From Epiperipatus broadwayi (Eukaryota > Onychophora > Udeonychophora > Euonychophora > Peripatidae): DNA of 64,000 bases. Under the pieces are notes generated by a model. It was given only the letters and a program-made list of their open reading frames with translations, was not told the origin of the DNA and ran no database searches. This document shows, piece by piece, positions 1-13,384 of this stretch (positions are counted from its first letter, which is position 1; each line of letters opens with the position of its first letter). The stretch covers positions 26,402,426-26,466,425 of the forward strand of contig JAQFVV010000001.1 of the NCBI GenBank assembly GCA_028023455.1, in the 5' to 3' direction. Both the position numbers and the translations under genes were made by a program.

Positions 1-1885
1 AAATTACAATTTTTAAAATAAAAATATAGCCATAAATGGCAGAAACTTATTCTTGCGTTCAATTGCTAGTATAACCCACTTAATATAAATACATATATTT
101 TATAATGTTACAGCTGATTTTTTAAAAAATGAAACTGATTTTATTTTCTATAAATATATTCTTGATCATATTTTCTGGTGCATTACTTAGGCTAGCTCTA
201 GTTTAGAATATCTAATGGTTTTATATACGTTTATATTTAAAGAACCCGTTTTGGTTAATTATTGAATTAAAATGACATCTCAAATAGCTGCATTTAAATT
301 AACAACACATTTATATTAGATGTATGTTAGCAATATTAAACTGACTTGCCATATTGCTTAATAATGAATATTCTATTAACAACACACAAATACAGATATA
401 TAATATTAAAGTATTTAAAAGCACAATTCAAGTGATTGAAAGTTTATGAATTAGAAACTATGCTAAATATTTAATAATTGAAACATTAAAAGATAATAAA
501 ATAATAATATTTGATAAAATTAAATTAGATACAGGATTATTTTGACATAATTACTCTTGTAGTTGAAATTTAGAATTCAGGTTAGGATCACATACTAAAT
601 GTCAATTTATAAACTATTGTTGATATTTTTCAATATCTGAAATAAGTTTTTGTTGTTTTTTTTTTTTTTTCACTTCTATTGAATCTTTAGACTTTTTAAA
701 ATATTTGTTAAATTATTAACAATTTTCATGTTATTTTAACTACATTTCTGCTTTGAGTACTGTACTTTTTTTAAAAAATCCATTTGTTCAAATTTTAATT
801 ACTGCTATTTAATAAAAATTAAAATTCTTTAAATAAGCAATTACAATATAAAACATTTTATATAAACATAATTCCTTACTAAATATAATTACTTCATTTA
901 TTTCTTACTAATTCAGGTGTTGAAAATGTGAACAGTTTTGCTATACTGTAATCCTTTCTTATTAGGAATCTCAACTTGTTCAGATTAAACTTATATATGT
1001 TTTTTTTTTTTAAAAAAAAAAAAACTCTATCAATCACAAAAATTCTATAATTTTGAATAAAAATATATTGCATCATATTGTAACGGAATAGCGTTACATA
1101 GGGTTTGAACCTAGGAAAGTTAGATATATTATACCGAGACAAAGTCGGTATATGTAAACACACACCCACTCAAGCAATGTAAAATACTCTATTTTATTTT
1201 CTTACAACTTATGATAAAAAATAGATATAGTTTTCTTTCCATACTTTCTAAAATACACTTGTAAAATAAAATATTAATATGTCTAATTAAATAGTTTAGG
1301 GCTTTAACATAATGTACTAAAATAATATTCTCTAAAATGAAAAATAAAATGCCACTATAAATATCAATAAATAATTTATACTTGTATATGCCGCGGGGGT
1401 AACTAAAAAGGGATATTTTAAAATTATAATTGTAGTAAAAGTAAAAGCTTATAGAAATGATTTTGAGAAAGATTAAATGCTCGACTTTTAGCTAATGTAA
1501 ATTACATTGTTCTCGTAAGACACGCACACACGTATGCATTCAAGGTGTGAATGAATATAAGTTTGTTAACTGAGATTGCAATATGAGATTGTCTAAACAT
1601 AAGATTGCCTTAAGCACATGGATTGAGTAGGACACGGACCCCAACGACAACTCTAAGAACATGGAACTCTGGGGGGAGATTCGATCCTCAGATAAGATCC
1701 AACCCATATAAATATCAAGCAAAAAATGTTAAAAAAAGGAGAGATATAAAATATAAAATGTTATGTTAAGAGAAGCTAAGTCAAATTATCAAATTTTTGT
1801 TCAACTTTCTCAAAATTCAATTTAATTCAAAATACTTCGTTTGTGCTATCCGTTTTCAAGATGATCGATATGAAATTAATATTTA
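1..1885. other. AT-rich non-coding sequence
   Basis: I see no gene here. Homopolymer runs and short AT-rich open frames dominate. A GGTTCAAACCC-like B-box (minus strand, near 1100) and GGAGATTCGATCC (near 1675) could be remains of tRNA-derived elements, but no matching A-box or body was found. Confidence 0.6.
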
Positions 1886-1939
1886 GAGCGTCGACTGTCA
1901 TGAGGGGCTAGGAAACCCTTCAGTGATTGATCGACGCTC
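1886..1939. other. 54-nt stem-loop
   Basis: GAGCGTCGA (1886-1894) pairs exactly with TCGACGCTC (1931-1939). Inside it, TGAGGGG pairs with CCCTTCA (one G-T pair) around a loop CTAGGAAA. The GC content is well above the surroundings. Its role is unknown; it may be a mobile-element end or a structured RNA. Confidence 0.5.
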
Positions 1940-2929
1940 CGCCACCAGAACATCTCCGTCGCTATGAATACTTAATAATATTACCATCTAAAATTAGTGC
2001 TCCAACCAGTTCAATAATGTTCCGTGAAATACATGAATCATCCTGATTTATTACGCTCAACTTTAAAAGAAATGAACAACCTCCTTATGGAAAACATCAT
2101 CTCCCATGTTCAAACCTCCACTTAATTAGAAGCAGCGGAAGAATAAGCCAAAATCCTAGGTAAACACTTTATTTTTTTTATGCTTTCATTCATTCCATAC
2201 GTAAACTTTTAAAAAAGGCAATCTCATAATTAACTAACTTTGATTTCGTAAATTAAACTATAAAATATTCCGTAATTCATTATATTTAAAAATTTATTAT
2301 TGTAACTTATTATTGTAATCTCAACCTTCGTAAAATCAAACACTATGCAATTCCTAAAATTTAAATCTCAGGACTTTTCAAATATGAACTTTGACCCTAA
2401 TTATTATCTTATAATTTATAACACTTACCTTCAAAAATGTAAAAAAAAAGGAAATTTATATTCTATCATCCATATTTTATGATATATAATATGTTCTTTT
2501 CTGTGCGAGTGCGTAAATGCGTGTGTGTGCGTGTAAATAAAACTTTTAACCAATGTGCTTTTTTTTATATTCAATAAATTTGTTCAGTATTTAAACAAGT
2601 CGAGCATTTCTCAAATCATTTCCTATAATTAATCTTTATTCTATTTTTCGTCTTGATTATTAATAAAGTTAGCATTTATTCATATAGTTAATTATATTGT
2701 GTTAGATTAATCTTTCTTAAACCTTGTTGTTTTTTTTTTATGTCTCTTACAAACATCGTGCCGTAAGTCACGATGTTTATTTATTTATTTATTCCGTAGT
2801 TAAGATAGATTTAATAGTTGGGAGGGCCTATTATAAAATATAAATAAATGTCAATAAGTTGTAAATATAGCTGGAGTAAATAATTCTACCGGACGGTATG
2901 ATATAGGGGGATGATCTTATAAGCTTCTA

Positions 2930-3345
2930 ATTGTTTAGAGATATAAACGAATAATCGTATTGGTCCCAAATAACCAATGACCCGATCCAATGCTTGGATC
3001 GATCAGTTAGTTAATCAAGCGTCTTCTCCATTGGTTATCATAGCGTCCTTTACCAGAATAGTAATTGTGAAAACAATCACATCGCGACCCTGAGCGACCC
3101 TATTGGTCCATGCTGGGAGTTTGAGCTTGTGGGCGGGATTAGACTTCGAAATCGTTTTGATATGACGTAAGGTGATGCGAGAAGTTAAATTATAATTAAA
3201 TCATCGTATCTGGCGCCCCCTTGTATTGATAGTGAACAGTTATCGATAGAAGAAAATAAATAAAGCTTTACGCTATGTCATGTTAATTTCGGAGTTCACA
3301 ATCCCTATATGATCGGAGATAGAGAGGCCGGTTACAATATATTAT
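2930..3345 (+). promoter_or_regulatory. Promoter-like or LTR-like patch with CCAAT boxes
   Basis: Five CCAAT/ATTGG motifs lie within 150 bp (2959, 2974, 2987, 3030 and 3102). They are followed by a GC-box-like GGGCGGGA (3131) and a CRE-like TGACGTAA (3173). An AATAAA-containing stretch follows near 3255, and the patch fades near GGTTACA (3330-3336). This order resembles the U3-R-U5 plan of a retrotransposon LTR, but I found no second copy, no target duplication and no coding sequence. It could equally be a host promoter. Confidence 0.3.
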
Positions 3346-3399
3346 AGTGCAATTTATACCAGTATAACAATGTATTGTGACCTTTTATTTAGGTCCCTA

Positions 3400-6231
3400 A
3401 ATTAAATAATCCAAAATTTTAAATCATAATAATATATTTAGCATTAAAATCTTAATAAGTGGCTTTAAATAAAGACTGTTCTGGATGCACTAGGAAATCT
3501 GCTTGAATGGAGAAGAGAGTTCAAATCCAGTGTAGGCTTGACTAGGGATAAAAAATAATTTGAAAGTATTATTAATTGGAAGATAAACATATTGCTATTT
3601 TATTATTGTTGAATAGCAATTGAAAATAAATAAATAAATCAAATTTGTAAATCTTGTAAAATGAATGATTATAGTTAATTCTTAAGCATATTTTTTTTCG
3701 TAGTGGATTAAAAACAGTCTTGCATATTATGGGTAGTTATTAAAAATGAAGCCAGGCAGAGTAATATTAATGATATTCACACTAAGGTTATTGGTCCATT
3801 TTTTACCACAATGCATTGTAATACAAGCTATATATGATATAACAAAGTTGTAGGGGGGGAGGGCTGATTAAGAAAAAGAGAATCAGAATCAACAGATTTC
3901 AACTCTAACTTATAAAATAAGGAAGAAAAAGTTTAAAAAATCAGAAAAATTTGGAATTTACTTGAATGGGATTATAATATATTGTTATTTAAAAACATGG
4001 AATAGAAAATCTTAAAGCCTTGTAATCGTTTCAACAATATTTTTCCATCGATTTGATAGTTCCCGAGTCATACAGGAAAGGAGAAATGGGAACCATGTGG
4101 ATAATAATTTACTTCAATAAATATTACTTCAAACCAAGAACCATTCCAGAGAATGTGAGCTTTTGCTTTTATTTTGTTTATATTTTTAAATTCTCAGATT
4201 TAAAAATGACACACAAATTATTTATAATTAAAAGAAAAAGCTGACAATGTTTGTTTTCGCGCGCTCTTATTATCAAGCAGAAGAATACTTTGCTTGTAAA
4301 TTATAATTTCAATAAAATAATTTGAAATAATTTTGAAGAAAAATGTCAAGAGATAAAGTAAACAAATAAAAAAAGTCATTTTTGAATCATATAACTTTTA
4401 ATAAAGTTAAAAGTCAATTGCGTGATTTTATCCTGTTTTCTTTCTTGAGAAAGAAAACTCATCTGCGAAATGGCAGTTTTAGCGCCAACTTGCTTAATTA
4501 TAGAAAATGGAAAGTTACAGATTAATTTAAAATGCCAAGGATATCGTATTTATAATTGAATACATTCTTCTTAGTATTGCTAAACACATAATGCTTTGCT
4601 GATAAAAATGAAATAAAATAAATATTTACTTTTAAAGTTTTATTGTGAAACATGTGTCTTAATAATATTTTTAAAATGCCCAGATCGTTTAAAGTTGTTA
4701 CAGACATTACCATGGAGGGAAGAACAAAATCAATAAATAATTTTAAAAAATTGAACGTGTTAATTGTAATGAAACTCTAAAGTCATTTTTTTAAGAAAAA
4801 TTATCTGGATTGAAATGTGGATAAACCGATTTTGATTATGCTGCACTTGAAAAACGTTTTAATATTGTCTTATTATGCTAGCATCGAACAGGATAATCAA
4901 TATATATATATATATGCGTTATTTAGGAATGTTTATTCATCATAATATCAGTTTTCTTATCATTTTAGCTCACAAGGATGAAATAAACTTTGACTAATAG
5001 GATAAAATCTAATGGGAGAAAATGTTCGTTTATTTTTTTTTTATTATTATTGCTATATTTAGTGTTATAATATTTACACCATGTATCATTTGGGGATTTT
5101 TTTATATATATATTTATTGTAGTATAAAATATATTTAGTAAAAGGATGTAAAGATGTATAAAAATATATACATTTTATCCACATGTATTTTTGCTATTTT
5201 CCCAATTAAGGGAAAACATAATATAAAATATCATTTATCTAGACAGAGAGAGATATTTACCTCTCGCATTTTAAAACAGATTTTAGTGTATTATTGAAAG
5301 AATGAACAAACAGACTAAATTTTGTCAAAGATATACTATAATGACCTAATTGTTTTCTTATATGAAAAAAAAATTGATCTAAGCCTTTTTCATTTCTTAA
5401 TTTTGCCTATAAATGAACATATCCATTGTAAATATAAAATTCAGATTGATCTTCATTGTTTACGTGTGTAGTGCTTGCTATAACAAAAGTATAATTGTTA
5501 TATTAAAATAATTAATGATCATTTAACATATATTTTGGTTTGTCTATTGTACCGGTCAGATTTGTATGTTCACATAACAAGATCTAGCATCTAGGCAAAA
5601 GTACCTCGAATCCAATCGTGCAAGATACATAAGTCAGGAACACTCATGAATTATGCCCTATTTGCCTATTCCCCAGATCTACCAACTCATGAGCAACAAT
5701 CCCGATGATATCGATCTCATTTCCTCTTTCACCGCCAGCATCACTCATCGGAGACACAAAAAGACTAAGCTAACTTTAATGATAGACTGACTTAAAATGA
5801 ACTATACTTTAGAAGCAATGAAGGCTCTCTTGCATATTAATTATGTATTTTTAACGCAGATCATCTAGTCATCATGAGCATAACTGATAAATTAACAGTA
5901 ATTTAAATAAAAGAAAGCAATGATTCGAAAGTTGATATATATATTTTAAGATTTATTATATTCATAACATAAATAAACATGTCTGATTGTTTGTCAGACA
6001 CTAGCCTCATAACCATTATATATAGAATTCAGATTTTATAGTAACTTTGCTAATATTTGCGGCAATGCCAATAATAAATACCTTACAGAATTAGCGCTAT
6101 GAGAAACATATTATTAAGATACTATTCCACCCCCAGATAAATGAGAATAGCATTTAATCGATTTGAAAGAGAATAGTTTAACAAGAAAATATTACATTTT
6201 TATAGAATGTAATTATTAAATTGGATTATAA
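3400..6231. other. AT-rich sequence, nothing recognised
   Basis: There is a (TA)n run at about 4901-4915 and a GC-richer patch at about 5550-5770 with no clear frame. The longest open frame (4053-4244) is low in complexity and does not resemble a gene. Confidence 0.6.
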
Positions 6232-6696
6232 AGTGGCAGACGTGTGGGACAGCTAATGAATATTTATATTAATAATAAGTTCGTCGCAATGACGCGAATA
6301 TTAAATAATGGGCATAGATGTCTGTTTTAGCAAAGTCACACTACTACGGATTATGGATGTTCATGGGTTTACTAGAAATATAATGAAAGGTGGTACATGC
6401 ATGGCGGCAGGCTTGGGTGGTCCAATTATGAATCCTGGAGTGTGCTTCATGAAGTTTATTGAACGAGGATTACCGATTTACTCTGCAAACATTGGCAGGA
6501 TCGGTTTAGAAATGAAGTGGTCGGCGATGCATTTATTGGGCTGGTTTTTCCAGAGCAATTCCCATATAAAGCACGCACATACAACCAAATATGTCCCCAG
6601 GGTGGTTTTATAGCCTGGTTCAAGGACATTGAGAACGACGATGGGGCTCGACTTAGCGAATACCTCCACGTAAGAGAGAAGCACGAATATATATGA
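6232..6696 (+). pseudogene. Decayed coding segment, unrecognised
   Basis: In this frame the sequence reads like a real globular protein interrupted by three stops (TAG 6328, TAG 6373, TGA 6460). After 6463 it is open for 77 codons to TGA at 6694. Composition is balanced, with W, C, H and charged residues unlike the AT-driven frames around it; a sample is HWQDRFRNEVVGDAFIGLVF. GTAAGAG at about 6670 would make a good splice donor. I do not recognise the family. A transposon protein or a dead host exon are both possible. Longer open frames on either strand here (6308-6613 plus, 6478-6717 minus) look like shadows of it. Confidence 0.35.
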
Positions 6697-9600
6697 AATG
6701 AAGTGGCCTATATGCACGCAACACTTGGGAATAATAAAGCATAAATAGCTTTATAGACTCTCTTACTTATTTAATACCCATAAATTATAGAATACCCTGC
6801 GTAATAGTGTGAATTAATTACTAAACAAGCATGGATGATAGATTTAACTAAATATATAATTTTAAGATATAAAGAGTCCCCTCCCTTTTTACTTTAAGTT
6901 ATTCATAACTCCCCACACATTTCATAAATATCAATCTCGGTTAATAAATGCTTTTTGAAAGTAAATAAAATTGATACATAAATAACTGGGATGGTGGTAA
7001 TAATTGGGATAAAATATAGATTATATATATATATATAAGATACATTAAAGTTAAAATAGCGCATTATTATTTAGAAAGAAAAAAAATAAACATTTTTAGG
7101 AAAACAGATGTTGATCTGTTTTCTATAGCAAATTTTTATAATTTAATGACTTTATTTTCCAAAATCGCAAACATCTGCACAATGAATAAGACTTGTTTTT
7201 AATTAATTTACGTTCTTAATTACCCCGTAAGTAAAAGGTAGGAAAAATAGAAATAAAATATGTGTTAGCGATTTTGGAAATTATTATTGGCATTTTAAAG
7301 AAAACATAAATACATAAATATATTAAATTAGAATTATTTGCTGCATGGAAATAAAGAAAGAAAACCTATTAAAGAGGCTTACTGAGGATAAGTTATATAG
7401 AGTTATATTATAAAAAGTTATACAATAGGAAAACATTTAAATCTAGTATCAGAACAGAGCATCAGGATTATAAAGAAGGATGAATTTGATAATCAAGAGT
7501 GGCTAAAGTTCTTTTACCTTGATATCTGGAGTAGCAGTCCTTGATATGAATAATGTTCATCATCATTAGTTCACTAGATCTAGGGTTTAAATACGACATG
7601 ATAGGTAGCATTTACTTTATCGGCAGATATTTAGAGTTCATTAGTATGGGATCTGGAGCTTCGTTATGGGAAAAGCATATTGGAATGGAGGGGAAGGTGA
7701 AATTTTCCCTACTCATGGCACATTGGATGAAAATTAAAATTGACGTGGATTTGGTTTGGCATCATCATAATTTTTGTTGTCTCTCCTCTTTTTGGATTCA
7801 AATCCAGCAGTATTTATACTTTTATTTTGGTGATGTAGCATAGCAACTACTGCTGGACCTGAGGTATTTTAAGCACTTAACATACAGCTAAAATCGGCTG
7901 ACCGGATCCTTTCTTATCTTGTAAGACTTTTGAAACAATGCAATTCTGTTATCAGTTTCTCGAATGATTGTTTTAAAATAAGTCTTATGATTTTAAAACA
8001 AGCTGGCATGGACAAAATTTCCACTAATGGGTTTATTTTATTATTACAAAATTGTAATCTTTTTACTTTTAATTAATGGGCTTTTCCGGGTAATTGTTTT
8101 CGAGAAACTTTATAAAAGAATTGCATCATTTCTGACTGCTAAATTAAATATGAAAAATAATACGTTTCATATATGATTTTAAATACAATTTATATATAAA
8201 ATAATTTTAATGATTTGTCAGCAATCTCCTACACTGAAATATATATATATATTTATTTATCATTTATGCATGTATATACATGAAAATAATATTAAATATT
8301 TATCTATTAAAATGATTTTAGATTAAGATATATAAATATCCACGTTATTTATCTAAAATACTAAAGCAAAAGAAATATATGTATTAATAAATATATGTAT
8401 ACGTGCGTAAGGGTGGGTTTGAACATAGATGGTAGGAGATTGGATGTGGGCTGTGAAGCAAGATCTGAGCATCAGATCATCTGCTTCACTATTAATACAT
8501 TAAAAGTTTCTGCATTGTGAATGGAAGAGTTGTTTCCACTTTTATTGTTAGTGTTATTTTACCTTGCTATAGTATTGATAAGGATTTGTGACAGCTTTTA
8601 GCTGATAAGTATATGTCACATATAATGGCATCAAATAGAATAATATTAATATTAATATTGAACATGGGTTGATGGAGAATCACCCATTGCTGATTACATG
8701 AGAGGATAATATAGTCGAGGCTGAGTAATAATTAATGCTTAGTTAGCATAATTAATCCCAAAAGAGAATATCCATGGTCTGAATTCTATTTTTCTGTGAT
8801 AGGGCCAAGCCCACACTTTATACCTATGGAGAGGTATTAGAATTAGCCATATTATTATACAACTATCATGTTGTTTTGTAGAGCCTTTCTTTATTGTTTG
8901 ATCCCTCATGAGGTTATAGAGTTAGTTTTCCACCATGTATGGGGAACTTTATTATTTCAAAATCAAATAGCAAGGATAAGATAAAGTTAGATTAAGGGAC
9001 ACTGGTCTATCTATAGTGTTTGCCTAATTGAAATAGTGTCTTATGATGTTGTAGGATCTTCATCAGTTTATAGACAAACCAAACTAAAACCTACTAGTGA
9101 TTATAGAACTTCTAGATGAAAGAGCAAGAGATGCACGTGGGCAGTGTGGATTTATCTTATCAAGTAGTGATTCGCCGATGGATCGGTAAGATCAGTTAAA
9201 TATTCAATGATTAGGTTGTGGACATAGGTAATGTTTTAGTGTCATATGTGCATTTGACTTATGATGTCTGTCCCCACATCAATACAATGAATCTTTTCAT
9301 ATTAAAAGATAATAAATTAATTGTACTAAATATGATAATTGCCCTTATCATATTCTAATAAATAAGATAGCTACAGCTTAATATACTAAATCGTAACTTC
9401 AAGTTTTAGATTTAAAAAGTTGCGTATATCCCAAAGATTTAAGTACATTTTGTTTATAATTTAAATGCTAATTTAGCTTAAATAAAGTTTAAATATCTTA
9501 TTCTACAAGATAGAAGAATAATAGAAACTTAGTCAATCATAATAGTGAGACTATGAATATCACTGTATTAGTTGGTCTTATTTACTATGTGTATAAATAA

Positions 9601-11734
9601 TGGGGGATACACATTATTTTCCATCCTTGAGTTTATTTAATGTATTGGTCTTATTTCAGACAATGTGTCTGAAATAAATTTGTAAATAAATCTTGTTGTG
9701 TTTAAAAATTTATTTAGTTGCCTATAGTCTTATTGCTAATCACCATACACACTATTATCATTATTGCTATCAACATATCAGAGGATTATATATTGAAATC
9801 ATCATCGACCAATATAGTAAATTTAACTATATGTTGGTATATCATAATAATTTTATTAAGCCCTATAATTTATGAGTACATCTAAGGCATCATCACTTAA
9901 CAATTAAAATGGTATTAACCTAGAGTACATATTATTTTAAGTGGTATACTAAAAGATAAACACTTAATATTGGTTTAATCGGTTTAGTTGAACCCACAGA
10001 GCTATCATTCACTGATCTTGATCACATGGTTTATAATTATTTGCGAAAAGCAATTTGGTAAGTTATTGTGCTTATTTATTAAAAAGTTATTCCTATTTCT
10101 TAAATTTTAAAGTTTATAATAGTTATTAAGTTTATAAAGTTTATGTGGAACTGCTAAATATAGTTGTTAATTTGAGTTTATATTGAGAGCTGTTTTGTGC
10201 ATTATATTCGGTAGTGGCAAAATCCCTCTTACTGATCCAAGTATATTTGGTATAACAATCTTTGAGTTGTTTGAACCCTGAGAAGAATTAGTTGTTAAGT
10301 TTTGTAGTAAATTTTATAGCTAGTTATTTATTATAGTTGGACTTGAATTAGATTACTTTCACTGTTTTATGAAAGTCAACCAAACTTTAAGGTATAAATT
10401 ACTTCTTTTGTCATAAAATGTATAGCTTGTTTTGACTTTATGATAAATATTCTGGTTTTGCTAAGCTTGGAATTCCTATTTTTATTTAGCTTATCTTCTT
10501 ACCATTTAATACAATATTAGTTTATAGTTTAAGATTTCAGTCTCCATCATCAACATTGTTTGCGTTCTTTTTTTATTCATTCTCATTTGACATTAATTCA
10601 ATTATCATAATTGATGAATCATTCATTAACTTTTATTCTATCATTACCTTAATCATTCATTATTCTCATACATCTTCGTTCTTTTCTCTTCATTCTTAGA
10701 CTCATTTCATTTTTCTATTTAATTATTAGTTATTTATTGGTTTGATGAATATTAAATTTATTTCATCATATTTGGTTTGTTGTGTGGATTTTAAAGCTGG
10801 TTTGACCAGAAGTTATTATCTTTATTAATCACCTTGTGATCTTCTTTAGATCTATAGTTTCATGTGAAACGATAACTTTCCAAGCCCCTATCGTTTCACC
10901 ATCAAACCTAATGACACTCTCATCTGTGCTAAGTTCGAACCTATTTAAATGTTAATAAATATAAAATTCGTTCATGTCTGTATAAACAGTATTATATATT
11001 TACATGCGAACGAACGCTATAATTAGATAGGATTAGTAAAATTATAGCGTACTAAAGTTATTTAATATTTCTAAAAATATTCGTTATATTATTTAAGTTA
11101 AGTGTAAATTATTAATTTTGTTGTTTAATATTGTAATTTCGTATGTGGATATATAATCTGTGCTATATAGAAGAAAGACATGATTTAAAATATGTAAAAG
11201 CCAGTATCTAAAAATAATATTAAATGTCTTTAAAAATTGTTAAAAGATTTCTTGTTTTAAATATATTTCAGGGAAAAGTTTCTCGAAAATATATTTAAAA
11301 GCTATATCAAATATGTTTGTAAATTATTTTTAATAAATATGTTAAAAATGTTTTCGTTTTAAAAAAATGTTAAAAAGTTGTTTTTAAATAGAAAGAGTTT
11401 CTATTATATGTAAGATTAAAAATAAAAGCTGGTCAAGTAATTAAAAGATTTTTGATTGTAAACAAGTGTCATTAACGACCACACCTGGAATTCGTAAAAA
11501 GTAAAACTAGTTGAAAATTTACTAATTAAAATCTCCTTAGATAAGAGTAAGTTATTTTAAAATCTAAATTGGACAATTGTTTGCAACGAAAAATCTTAAT
11601 TATAATAGCTTATGGAATGTTTCTAACATAAGTTATCTAAGATTTTAAAAATCTGGATTGTAAAATTGAAAAATATTTAATTAAATTCCTGAGTTTAGTG
11701 AGTCTTGAGGCGATAGATTCCGATAAGGAAAAGA
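6697..11734. other. AT-rich sequence, nothing recognised
   Basis: I see no gene, RNA gene or clear repeat element. There are TA runs near 7020-7037 and 8240, and a pyrimidine-rich ATTCATT stretch at about 10560-10720. The frame at 7553-7843 has no recognisable motif. Confidence 0.55.
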
Positions 11735-11742
11735 TATAAATA
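11735..11742 (+). promoter_or_regulatory. Possible TATA box
   Basis: TATAAATA lies just ahead of a GC-richer block (11760-12060) that starts with three copies of a 22-bp repeat. Spacing would put a start site near 11765. No protein frame follows, so this could be an LTR or other element promoter. Confidence 0.25.
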
Positions 11743-11760
11743 CTCTGTATTTTTAACAAG

Positions 11761-11826
11761 AAGAGAGCCATATTGTTAGAGAAAGAGAGCCATATTGTTA
11801 GAGAAAGAGAGCCATATTGTTAGTGA
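11761..11826 (+). repeat. 22-bp tandem repeat, three copies
   Basis: Three adjacent copies of AAGAGAGCCATATTGTTAGA + GA lie at 11761-11782, 11783-11804 and 11805-11826. The third differs by one base near its end. They sit directly downstream of a TATA-like box. Confidence 0.9.
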
Positions 11827-13384
11827 GAATTGCAGCCAGTCTTCACAATTGTTAATGTTTAACATGTCCGGCTAAAAGCGGGCATCTTGTTGCTGTTACT
11901 CCGCGGGAGAACGGGGTTTCTCTCGTCGAAATGCCTAAACCACCATCATGCCGATAGAAGAGACGAGCCTAACATAATGGGAAAGATGATGCCGCCCAGT
12001 CAAACTAAACCAAACCAACAGCCAAGAACTTGCAGATAAATCATACCGGTACCGTTTTATTTTTCAAACCGCAGAGCTCTGTGTAATTCTGTGTAAATGT
12101 AAATAATATCTATATAAGTTAGCTAACTTTCTTTTTAAAATAATGATAAAGCTAAATGTAATCAAAACTTAAAATCCATTTAATATTTTAAATACGTCAA
12201 TTACTATCAAAATTTAATGTGTTAATGTTTAAATAATCTGACTTATTTATATTTTCCATTCACTTCAAAGTAAATTATTTAGTTTAAAGTTATATCACTG
12301 CGGTTGTGTCTATATTTCTTTGCTTATTTTATTTTAAATGCTTATTATATTTTATATGCCAATATTTCGAAACAGTGAGCACTTAATTTCATGTATATTT
12401 TAAGAAGATATTATTTGAAAATCTTCGTGTAATTTGTTTATAGCATCAACTTTCTGCGCTGTTTCGAAATCCTATTTTTTTTATTATTTAAATGATTTAA
12501 TATGCGAAATGTGGCTCTTTTGATCAACCAGTTAAACACTTAACCTTATAGTTTTATTTAGAATTAAATTTAGCCTTGATCATATTTATAAGTATATTTG
12601 ACATTTAAATTCTTAAGTCCATAGAAATATACTTTCCCTCCTTAAATATTTATTATCTATAAGTAACTTAATAGATCGAACATGTCAAAGTACAGATGTA
12701 GTAATATTCCCTTTTGTAGCATAGACGTTTATTACCAGGCTACACAAGAGTTGGTCCCAATTTGATAGAGCTAATATGCTATTAACTCGTATTTCATAGT
12801 ATGAAATATACTATTCTTTGCTTGGCGGATGTGAGCTTATTTTATAAAAATATTCTCGTTTTGCTGCTATATGTAATATACGTATCTTAAGATGGAGCCA
12901 CGGCGTTGCCAGCACATCTTCTCTTATAGGGTAGAGCAGTAGCGAAGCCTGAGCCAAGGCCAGGTTAGCACGTAAGACCCCCGCCATTCCTGAACACAAT
13001 GTTCCTTTTCACGCAGCATTGCGATCGGTTACAGGGTACCGGCGTTTGTCGCAAGAACCCTGAAGTTATTTCATCCATCCGCAGAGCGACTTTTCCTATT
13101 ATTGTTTACCTGTGCCATAGCGCATTGGTAAAATCTTATTTCAGCCAACTCTCCCACCTTAACATAACGCTTTCAGCATTCTGAAAATTTTCTCTCGAAA
13201 GCCATGTTCGATCGATCATTACTTGAGCTGGTTTATGCGCTCGTTATTAAATTATAGTGTATATTTTAGTAAATGAATTCATGATCAAAGTTTAATATAA
13301 TTATTTATATACCAGCCACAAATGTAATAGGATTTGGCTTATCGAGATTTATAGACATAACATAGTGATTAATTATGTATCAAT
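11827..13384. other. GC-richer patches without a recognised gene
   Basis: Two islands (about 11830-12060 and 12880-13215) have higher GC than their surroundings, with AT-rich filler between. Frames of about 60 codons exist on both strands (12811-12999 minus, 12999-13184 plus), but neither shows a known motif. They may be old element or exon remains. Confidence 0.35.

Noticed and set aside
6478-6717. 79-codon minus-strand frame with hydrophobic stretches
   Set aside because: It overlaps the more protein-like plus-strand frame at 6232-6696 and is best explained as its shadow.
12811-13184. Two opposing ~60-codon frames as small genes
   Set aside because: No motif or splice context is recognisable. 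The higher GC alone is not enough to call a gene.
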